A stretch of 6,563 nucleotides of DNA, taken from positions 1 to 6,563 of the forward strand of contig QEUY01000226.1 of assembly GCA_003577365.1 (NCBI GenBank), given 5' to 3'. Shown one piece after another: positions 1 through 5,700 of the stretch. The notes below the pieces were generated by a model. That model ran no database searches, was not told the DNA's origin, and worked only from the letters and a program-made list of their open reading frames with translations. Each line of letters starts with the position of its first letter. Within the stretch, counting starts at the first letter, position 1. This stretch comes from Chloroflexota bacterium (GTDB lineage Bacteria > Chloroflexota > Anaerolineae > Caldilineales > Caldilineaceae). The position numbers and the translations under genes were made by a program.

Positions 1-159
1 ATGGTGGGCGGGGTGCTCGGAGGCTTCATCTTCGACTGGATCAACATCCTCGACATCGGCGACCTGCTCGATCCGCTGATCGCCGGGGCGCTGGGGGCCG
101 CCGTCCTCCTGGCGCTTGCCGGGTTCGTCCGGCCTGCCGCGCCCACGCCGACGGCATGA
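1..159 (+). CDS. GlsB/YeaQ/YmgE-type (transglycosylase-associated) membrane protein, C-terminal part
   Basis: The reading frame is open from base 1 and ends in TGA at 157-159, giving 52 residues. It runs through a glycine-rich helix end (VGGVLGGFIF), a short loop (DWINILDIGDLLD) and a hydrophobic segment at about residues 28-44 (LIAGALGAAVLLALAGFVR), then a short Pro/Ala/Thr tail. This is the usual C-terminal half of the small (about 80-100 aa) transglycosylase-associated protein family, which consists of integral membrane proteins linked to general or envelope stress and of unknown biochemical activity. The ATG at base 1 falls inside the glycine-rich helix of the family pattern, so it is more likely an internal Met, with the true start upstream of the window. 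The gene converges on the lipoprotein gene that ends at 241. The family call rests on remembered sequence pattern. Confidence 0.75.
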   Translation: MVGGVLGGFIFDWINILDIGDLLDPLIAGALGAAVLLALAGFVRPAAPTPTA

Positions 160-174
160 TCTCGCCGGAACAGG

Positions 175-220
175 ATCTCGCTTCCCTGAGACCCCTTGCG
201 TGATCTCAGGGAAGCGAGAT
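175..220. terminator. Perfect 17-bp inverted repeat between converging genes, probable bidirectional terminator
   Basis: The left arm at 175-191 (ATCTCGCTTCCCTGAGA) is exactly complementary to the right arm at 204-220, with a 12-base loop at 192-203. It lies 15 bases after the stop of the plus-strand gene and 20 bases before the stop of the minus-strand gene, the expected place for a shared terminator. Neither side has a clear T run, so it is not a textbook intrinsic terminator. It could instead act as an mRNA 3'-end stabilising hairpin or be a copy of a dispersed palindromic repeat. Confidence 0.6.
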
Positions 221-240
221 TGCCGTCAGCCTGGCGCTGC

Positions 241-972
241 TTACCCGCCTGTCGTCTTCTCGACGATGGCGCTGGTGGGCGGCTGCGTCAAATACTGCCC
301 AGGGCTAAGCAAGAACTGGTCAAACCCAACCCCTTCCATGCCGGCCTGAATGCGCACGGTCACCTCGCCGTCGGCCCGAAACGTCACCAGGGCCTCAGGC
401 GGCTCCGAGCCTGCCAGATCGCAGCCGACCCAGCTCCAGCCTTGCTGTTCCGGCCCCTGTGCGGTCAGATAGCTTGCCGTCTGCGGCTTCAAGACCTCTT
501 GGTTGGCGGCGTCCACCGCACCCGTAAACTGCACCCAGACCATGTTCGCCTGCGACCAGCCCTTTGGCGTGCCCACCTTCATATGGATCCAACAGCGGTA
601 GGGCACGCCGCCGCGCACCGGCACAGTAAAGGTGACGTTGGGGTCATTTTCGGGCGGTGGGTCCAGCTCGCCCCCTTCGTTGGGCGTGCCCACCAAGATG
701 CCCATAGGCGAGGCGGGGTCCTCCCAAAACTCAAACTCATAGAGGGCGTCCTCCGCTAGATCGGACGCATAGACGACCACGTCTGGCGGAGGGCCTGCCG
801 CCCCCGTCTCTGGAGACAAAGTGACCTCCGGAGACGAGGCGGCTTGCGGCTGTTGGGGCGGGCGTTCAACCGCGGCCGCCGTCGCCGGTGCGGGCTGTGG
901 CCCGCCGGCGCAGGCCGCCAGCACCAGCGCAGCGAGACCCGCCAGGGCGATCCAACGCAGTCTACATGGCAT
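241..972 (-). CDS. Lipoprotein with a single CBM-like beta-sandwich domain
   Basis: This 243-aa protein ends in TAA. It has an N-terminal lipoprotein signal with R4 and R6, a hydrophobic stretch at about 7-18 and a lipobox LAAC with the lipidated Cys at residue 21. A Pro/Ala/Gln-rich linker covers about 22-63. Residues about 64-226 match a secreted beta-sandwich module that I know from large extracellular bacterial proteins. The matching signatures in order are VVVYASDL (65-72), GVPYRCWIHMKVG (122-134), ANMVWVQFTGAVD (142-154), a W-x-W segment (179-181), TVRIQAGMEGVGFDQFLLSP (205-224) and a final YL. In that module the usual forms are PYRLWIR, DSVWVQF and RIQxREDGxxxDQIVLS. The fold resembles carbohydrate-binding modules; actual ligand binding is inferred. 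C127 and C184 could form a disulfide. No catalytic domain is attached. The start at 972 is preceded by AGGGGTAGG (979-987), a modest ribosome site. The gene follows the 301-aa lipoprotein gene by 44 bp, so the two are probably cotranscribed. Confidence 0.75.
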   Translation of the reverse strand: MPCRLRWIALAGLAALVLAACAGGPQPAPATAAAVERPPQQPQAASSPEVTLSPETGAAGPPPDVVVYASDLAEDALYEFEFWEDPASPMGILVGTPNEGGELDPPPENDPNVTFTVPVRGGVPYRCWIHMKVGTPKGWSQANMVWVQFTGAVDAANQEVLKPQTASYLTAQGPEQQGWSWVGCDLAGSEPPEALVTFRADGEVTVRIQAGMEGVGFDQFLLSPGQYLTQPPTSAIVEKTTGG

Positions 973-1016
973 GGCGCGCCTACCCCTGAGAACAAATCAA
1001 ACGGTCATCGACCTCA

Positions 1017-1922
1017 CTACTCGGCGGGCGATGTCTGAGCATAGACGTCCTTGCTTCGTTCATAGGCGCTCTTTTCCAGTTCAAGCGCCTGGGCGCGCAC
1101 CCCGGCCAGCTCCTCCGGGCTAAGCTGGCTGTATTCGACCAGCTCAAGCACCTCCTGCGTCGTTTCGCCTTCGCCGCGCCAACCGACCCGCACGTTGCCC
1201 ACCCCGCGCGCATAATACTTCAATTGTTCCGCATCCGGCTCGGACGCACTGGTCTCGGCAATGACCAAGACATCCTCATAGCAGTCCACCGGCACACAGG
1301 TCTGCTGCCCCACCTGGTCCACCTGGCCGCGATCCGTCCAGTCGACTGCCGGCCCCCACCCTTGGGCATAGCTGGGCGTATCCGGCTGCGGGTCTGCCTG
1401 CATGTGGATGCCGGCATGCGCACCCTCGATCCCATGGATCCAAGCCGGCGCGTCTACGAACTTGCCGTCCTCATACTCCTCAGGGTACTGGCCTAAGTGC
1501 CAAACCGTCCCGTCGTCGGCCTGGGCATAGAAGGCAAGCTCTGCCTCGACCAGCTCGTCGTTGGTGTAGTCCAGGTCCCACGATACGACCGAACGCACAT
1601 CGCCGACCACCTTGGTCAAATCGGTGATGTAGATCTCGACGCGGTGCGGCACGACCTCGCCGTCCTCCTTGACCGTGGTCCCCTCATAGACGAAACGGGC
1701 CCCCGGTTGCATCGGAAGCCAGACATTGTCGATCGTGGTCGGCTCCCCAAAACTGCCGGCGTCGAAGATCGCTAGCTCCTGCGGCACATCCGCAGATTCC
1801 GCATCCCCATCGCCTGCGCCGCTCGCCGCCGGAGATACACCCATGCAGGCAGCAAGCGACAGGCTCAGGAACAACATACCTGCGGCCAAGAGGAAGGCCA
1901 GGCGGAAGTCAGGTCGTCGCAT
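1017..1922 (-). CDS. Conserved acidic lipoprotein of unknown function
   Basis: This 301-aa protein ends in TAG. Its signal peptide has R2, R3 and R7, a hydrophobic core at about 8-23 and a lipobox LAAC with the lipidated Cys at 26. A low-complexity Gly/Ala/Ser/Asp linker reaches about residue 45. The body carries patterns that recur in an unnamed family of secreted proteins: NVWLPMQPGARFVYEG (66-81), FYAQADDGTVWHLGQYPEEY (131-150) and KYYARGVGNVRV (235-246). These suggest a beta-rich globular domain exposed outside the cytoplasmic membrane. A CVPVDC motif (209-214) could be a disulfide or a metal site. The C-terminus (about 267-295) is predicted to be helical and charged. I do not know a function for the family. 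The start is fixed by a strong AAGGAGAG site 6 bases upstream. The gene lies 91 bp downstream of the RND permease gene, with a terminator between them, so it likely has its own promoter. Confidence 0.75.
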   Translation of the reverse strand: MRRPDFRLAFLLAAGMLFLSLSLAACMGVSPAASGAGDGDAESADVPQELAIFDAGSFGEPTTIDNVWLPMQPGARFVYEGTTVKEDGEVVPHRVEIYITDLTKVVGDVRSVVSWDLDYTNDELVEAELAFYAQADDGTVWHLGQYPEEYEDGKFVDAPAWIHGIEGAHAGIHMQADPQPDTPSYAQGWGPAVDWTDRGQVDQVGQQTCVPVDCYEDVLVIAETSASEPDAEQLKYYARGVGNVRVGWRGEGETTQEVLELVEYSQLSPEELAGVRAQALELEKSAYERSKDVYAQTSPAE

Positions 1923-1928
1923 CTCGAT

Positions 1929-1936
1929 CTCTCCTT
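1929..1936 (-). promoter_or_regulatory. Strong Shine-Dalgarno for the 301-aa lipoprotein
   Basis: On the minus strand AAGGAGAG lies 6 bases before the ATG at 1922. It is the best ribosome site in the window and fixes this start. The strength suggests that the lipoprotein is well translated in its own right and not read through from the permease gene. Confidence 0.8.
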
Positions 1937-1979
1937 CTCGATGTAGGTTACGTTACGTCCAGGTCGCCCATCGACTGCC

Positions 1980-2012
1980 AAAAAGGGATTACGGGCTGCG
2001 GCGCGCAGCCCG
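1980..2012 (-). terminator. Intrinsic terminator of the RND operon
   Basis: Read on the minus strand, one base after the permease stop, there is a 9-bp GC-rich stem. Its arms are CGGGCTGCG (2012-2004) and CGCAGCCCG (2000-1992), with a 3-base loop. It is followed by TAATCCC and then five T (1984-1980). Stem, position and orientation fit a Rho-independent terminator. The T run starts 7 bases after the stem, further than ideal, so termination may be incomplete and some read-through into the lipoprotein genes is possible. Confidence 0.65.
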
Positions 2013-2013
2013 G

Positions 2014-5000
2014 TCAGGCCGCCTCTAATGCGTCGCCAGACGGCTGCCGGCGCTTGCCCAAGAGCAAATACAACGGGGGCACAATGAACAGGTTGATCAC
2101 GGTCGAGGTGATCAGCCCCCCCAAGATCACGATTGTCATCGGATGCTCGATCTCATGGCCGGGGATATTGCCGGCGATCACCATCGGCACCAACGCCAAC
2201 CCCGCCGTGAGCGCCGTCATCATGATCGGCGCGATGCGTTCGCGCGCCCCGCGCAGCACCAGTTCGGGACCAAAGGCCATTCCTTCGAATTCCTCGAGGT
2301 GCTGATAGTGGCTGATCAACATGATGCCGTTGCGCGCCGCCACCCCCAGGATCGTGAGGAAACCCACCAGCGAGCCAAGCGAGATCACGCCGCCGCTGAC
2401 GAAATAGGCCGCCAACACGCCGCCCACCAGCGCCGTCGGCAGGCTCAAGAACGACATCGCCGCCAGCCGCCAACTGCCCAGCGACACCCGCAAGAGGCTG
2501 AAGATCACCAGCATCGCCACCAGCCCGGCCATGAGGATGCTCTGCTGCGCGGCCTGCCGCTCCTGATACTCGCCCAACACGACGGGGTAATACTCCAGCG
2601 GGAACTCGATCTCCTTGAGGGCGCGCTCGACGTCGGCCACAGCCGAGCCAAGATCGCGGCCATGCACCTCGGCCTCCACGCTGATGCGCCGCATCAGCCC
2701 CTCGCGGTTGATCGCATTGGGAACCGGCACAACCCGGATATCGGCCACCTCGGCCATGGGGATCTGGCCGCCGCCGGGCAGGTCGATCGGCAGCTCTTGG
2801 ATACTGTTCAGGCTGTTGCGCGTGGGTTGGGTGCTCCACACATTCACGTCAAACGCCCGGTTGGCCGTCATGATGTCGCCGGCTTCTTCCCCGGCCACCA
2901 GATAGGCCGCCGCGCGCCGCACATCGCCCGGCTTAAGCCCATAGTGTTGCGCCTTGGCCAGGTCTACCTCGACCTCGATCTGGGGGATGTCGATGAGCAG
3001 TTCCACATGCAGATCCGCCAGCCCGGGGATCTCGGAAAGCTCATCCTCCACCTCCGCCGCCTTGGCGCGCAGCACATCCAAGTCCCGGCCAAAGATGCGT
3101 ACGACGATCGGATGGCTGGAGCCGGTCAACACCTCGCGGATGCGCTCCTTCAGATAGGTCTGCACATCGCGATACAGCCCCGGATAGCCATCCACAGTCT
3201 CCTGAATCTTGGCCAACGTCGTATCATAGTCTACCGATGGGTCGACGCTGACCCAGTTCTCGCCAAAGTAAACCCCATACACCTCGTCCATCAACAACGC
3301 TTGCCCAATGTGCGAGCCGCAGTTGCGCACCCCAGGGATAGAGCGCAGCTCTTGGCAGGCCCGCGTCGAGATACGCACCATTTCCGGATGCGACGTGCCG
3401 GGCTTGGTCAGCCAGTGCATCAGGAAATCCCGCTCCTTGAACGAAGGCAGCAGTTCTTGCCCCAGCAGCGGCCATACCGAGATGCCGGCGGCCAACAACA
3501 CGCCAAACGCGGCATAGGCCATCCGGGGCCGGCGGATGGTGCTCGCCAGCAGCCGATCATAGCCACGGTGAAGCCAGGGGATGAGCGGCGACAACCGCTC
3601 GTGCACCGGCGCGTTCGAGAGCAGAATCAGGATCAGCGCCGGCGTCACGGTCAGCGCCACCAGCGGCGAGACCAGCGTCGCCACCACATAGGCTTGCGCC
3701 AGCGGCTGGAAAAACGCGCCGGAAAGGCCCTGCATAAAGAAGACCGGCAGCAGCGCCGTCATCTCGATCAACGAGGCATAGACGATGGCGTTGCGTACTT
3801 CCACCGAGGCATCCAGCACAATCGCCTCCGCCGTCTTGTCGTTGCCCTCGCGGCGATATTGGCGTAGCCGCCGCACGATGTTTTCCACATCCACGATCGC
3901 GTCGTCCACCACCGCCCCGATGGCGATGACCAGCCCGGCCAGCACCATCACGTTGATGGTCGTCCCGATCATCGAGAGCACCAGCAAGGTGATCACAATG
4001 GTCAACGGGATGATCGTGGCGCTGATCAGCGCGATCCGCCAGTCCCACAAAAAGAGCAGGAGGACCAGGATCACCAGCCCCGCGCCGATCAGCAGCGAGC
4101 TGATCAGGTTGTCGAGCGCAACCTCGATAAAGGTGGCCGGGCGGAAGATGGTCGTGTCAATGTCGATCCCAGGCAGGCCGGGACGCATCTCCTCGATCGC
4201 CTCCTCCACCCCGCGCGTCACTTCGAGCGTGTTGCCCCAAGGGAACTTCTCGACGATCAGCAGGAGGCCGGGGCCGTCGTTGATGACCGCATCCCCGATC
4301 ATCGGCCAGGTGTCCGCCACCAGGTCGGCCACGTCGTCCAGACGCAGCGCCGTGCCGTCGTCTTTGACCCTGTCGTTGATGGCGACTTGCGCCAGGTCGT
4401 CGGGCGTCACAATCGGCAGCACATGGCGGATCGCGAGCCGTTGGTTGGGGGTCTCCAAAAACCCGCCGGTGCCGATGGTGGCCCCATCAGAATATTGGAT
4501 CATCCCCGAATCCAGCGAATCCGACGTCACCTGCATCACTTCGTCGAGCGTCGCGCCATATGCGGCCATCCGTGCCGGATCGACCCGCACTTGCAGCATA
4601 TCGATCCGTTCTCCCCACATCGCCACATTGGCCACACCGGGCACGCGCAGCAGCCGCTCGCGGATCTTCCAGTAACCGATCATCGACAGATCGATCACAG
4701 AATATTCCTTCGAGGAGATGCCGATCTTCATGGTGCGCGCCGTGGACGACAGCGGCGGCATCATCATCGGCGGCGCGGCCCAGGTCGGCAGCGTCGGCGT
4801 CCCGATCGCAAGCCGCTCTTGCACCAACTGCCGCGCCTCCATCAAGTCCGTACCCGGCTCAAAGATCAACACAATCGACGACAACTGCTCCACCGACTTC
4901 GAGCGCATGATGTCCAGCCCTGGCAGCCCATTGAACACCTCCTCCAACGGGATCGTGACCAAGGCTTCCACCTCGGCAGAGGATAGGCCGAGGCTCGGCG

Positions 5001-5157
5001 TCTGCACCTCTACGCGGGGCGGCGCAAACTCGGGGAAAACATCTACCGGCATCTCGCTGATCCGGCTGATGCCCAAGAGCGTCAGCACCGCCGCCACAAA
5101 GACCACCAGATAGCGGTAGCGCAAACTCGTCGCGACGATCCAACGCATCTCGTTCAT
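2014..5157 (-). CDS. RND efflux permease, CusA/CzcA-like, complete
   Basis: This 1047-aa protein ends in TGA and has the normal length for heavy-metal-type RND pumps, which are inner-membrane proton/substrate antiporters acting as trimers. The 12-helix plan is visible: TM1 at about 13-32, a large extracytoplasmic porter region 33-345, TM2-TM6 between about 350 and 512, TM7 about 547-566, a second porter region about 567-870, then TM8-TM12 at about 873-892, 898-920, 925-950, 975-996 and 1008-1033. MPVDVFPEF (36-44) after TM1 is typical. TM4 reads AIGAVVDDAIVDVENIVRRL (412-431), with D418, D419 and E425 in proton-relay positions. TM10 has ARNGIMLISH (941-950) and TM11 RIAPIMMT (974-981). CusA-like overall similarity suggests metal or cation export, but the substrate is not established. 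The ATG overlaps the stop of the mini-adaptor gene (ATGA), so translation is probably coupled. Only a weak ribosome site (CAGGGA) precedes it. A paralogous permease lies upstream in the same operon. Confidence 0.93.
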   Translation of the reverse strand: MNEMRWIVATSLRYRYLVVFVAAVLTLLGISRISEMPVDVFPEFAPPRVEVQTPSLGLSSAEVEALVTIPLEEVFNGLPGLDIMRSKSVEQLSSIVLIFEPGTDLMEARQLVQERLAIGTPTLPTWAAPPMMMPPLSSTARTMKIGISSKEYSVIDLSMIGYWKIRERLLRVPGVANVAMWGERIDMLQVRVDPARMAAYGATLDEVMQVTSDSLDSGMIQYSDGATIGTGGFLETPNQRLAIRHVLPIVTPDDLAQVAINDRVKDDGTALRLDDVADLVADTWPMIGDAVINDGPGLLLIVEKFPWGNTLEVTRGVEEAIEEMRPGLPGIDIDTTIFRPATFIEVALDNLISSLLIGAGLVILVLLLFLWDWRIALISATIIPLTIVITLLVLSMIGTTINVMVLAGLVIAIGAVVDDAIVDVENIVRRLRQYRREGNDKTAEAIVLDASVEVRNAIVYASLIEMTALLPVFFMQGLSGAFFQPLAQAYVVATLVSPLVALTVTPALILILLSNAPVHERLSPLIPWLHRGYDRLLASTIRRPRMAYAAFGVLLAAGISVWPLLGQELLPSFKERDFLMHWLTKPGTSHPEMVRISTRACQELRSIPGVRNCGSHIGQALLMDEVYGVYFGENWVSVDPSVDYDTTLAKIQETVDGYPGLYRDVQTYLKERIREVLTGSSHPIVVRIFGRDLDVLRAKAAEVEDELSEIPGLADLHVELLIDIPQIEVEVDLAKAQHYGLKPGDVRRAAAYLVAGEEAGDIMTANRAFDVNVWSTQPTRNSLNSIQELPIDLPGGGQIPMAEVADIRVVPVPNAINREGLMRRISVEAEVHGRDLGSAVADVERALKEIEFPLEYYPVVLGEYQERQAAQQSILMAGLVAMLVIFSLLRVSLGSWRLAAMSFLSLPTALVGGVLAAYFVSGGVISLGSLVGFLTILGVAARNGIMLISHYQHLEEFEGMAFGPELVLRGARERIAPIMMTALTAGLALVPMVIAGNIPGHEIEHPMTIVILGGLITSTVINLFIVPPLYLLLGKRRQPSGDALEAA
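5154..5157 (-). promoter_or_regulatory. ATGA stop/start overlap coupling mini-adaptor and permease
   Basis: On the minus strand the four bases ATGA contain both the start codon of the 1047-aa permease (5157-5155) and the TGA stop of the short lipoprotein (5156-5154). Such overlaps usually give translational coupling and balanced amounts of partner proteins. This supports the idea that the two products form one complex. Confidence 0.85.
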
Positions 5158-5618
5158 TTGCCGATCCCTGTATCGGCACCATACAACTCGGCTACGCCGA
5201 CAGTCGCCACCTCAGTGCCGACGGGTGGACCTTCTATCAAGACCGCGATGTCCCCTTCGATGTAGTCCACCGTGATGGGTGTCCGCACGAAGGTAAGCGC
5301 CTCGGGGCTGGCATAGAGCCAGGTCCCGCCGTTCAGGTCATAGATCACCGCCGCATAGGGAACCACCAAGCGCGGCGTCCCATCCACCGTCTCCTCACGC
5401 ACCGCGGTCGTCTGGATGTCGAGCCGCTGGGCGGCCTTCTCGGTCAAGATGACACGGTTCACCTCCGTGCCTTCGATCGGCTCAATCACGGCAGGTTTTT
5501 CGCCCGCCGCGCTTTCTACAGCCTTTGTGCACCCGGCCAGGATCGAACCGCCCACAACGAGCAGCGCCATGACCAGGAGAACCCTCATCCATCGCTGGCG
5601 ATACCACATAGTCTCCAT
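5154..5618 (-). CDS. Mini periplasmic-adaptor (MFP)-like lipoprotein lacking lipoyl and hairpin domains
   Basis: From the ATG at 5618 this is 154 aa. It has a positively charged N-terminus (R7, R9, R12), a hydrophobic core at about 13-27 and a lipobox LAGC with the lipidated Cys at 30, leaving about 125 mature residues. Residues 56-73 (VILTEKAAQRLDIQTTAV) match the strand that opens the beta-barrel region of CzcB/CusB-type adaptors. Residues 84-147 (LVVPYAAVIYDLNGGTWLYA, then FVRTPITVDYIEGDIAVLIEG and GTEVATVGVAELYG) match the C-terminal membrane-proximal domain of that family. The biotinyl-lipoyl and alpha-hairpin domains, which normally make up most of a 350-450 aa adaptor, are missing. The likely role is a membrane-anchored partner of the RND permeases on the outer face of the cytoplasmic membrane. 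The frame also allows starts at 5657, 5609 and 5588. I prefer 5618 for its GAGAGGGG upstream, although the spacing is short, and for its normal signal-peptide length. The gene overlaps the permease by 4 bp. Confidence 0.75.
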   Translation of the reverse strand: METMWYRQRWMRVLLVMALLVVGGSILAGCTKAVESAAGEKPAVIEPIEGTEVNRVILTEKAAQRLDIQTTAVREETVDGTPRLVVPYAAVIYDLNGGTWLYASPEALTFVRTPITVDYIEGDIAVLIEGPPVGTEVATVGVAELYGADTGIGK

Positions 5619-5700
5619 GCCCCTCTCTATATACAGCTCCAACAGCGGTACAGGCATACCGGCCTAGACCGGTTCCGATCCACGACACAGCGCTCGACCT

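Noticed and set aside
1945..1981. Possible promoter for the 301-aa lipoprotein: TTGGCA (1981-1976, minus) with TAACGT or TAACCT further down
   Set aside because: A 17-base spacing lands on ACGTAA, a poor -10, and the better -10-like hexamers are 20 or 25 bases away. A promoter is expected here because of the terminator, but this assignment is too weak. The -35 also overlaps the terminator T run.
2143..3867. Long plus-strand open frame (574 codons) opposite the RND permease
   Set aside because: Its translation is low-complexity and rich in His, Arg and Gln, as expected from the antisense of a GC-rich membrane-protein gene. It has no recognisable domain, and the minus frame encodes a clear 12-TM pump.
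3785..4675. Plus-strand open frame of 296 codons, Ser/Thr/Ile-rich
   Set aside because: It is antisense to the permease, with biased composition (many Ser) and no motif; it is a shadow of the real gene.
5658..5673. Short inverted repeat ACCGG-CCTAGA-CCGGT between the upstream permease and the mini-adaptor
   Set aside because: Only 5 bp of stem and no T run; too short to call a terminator or operator in GC-rich DNA.
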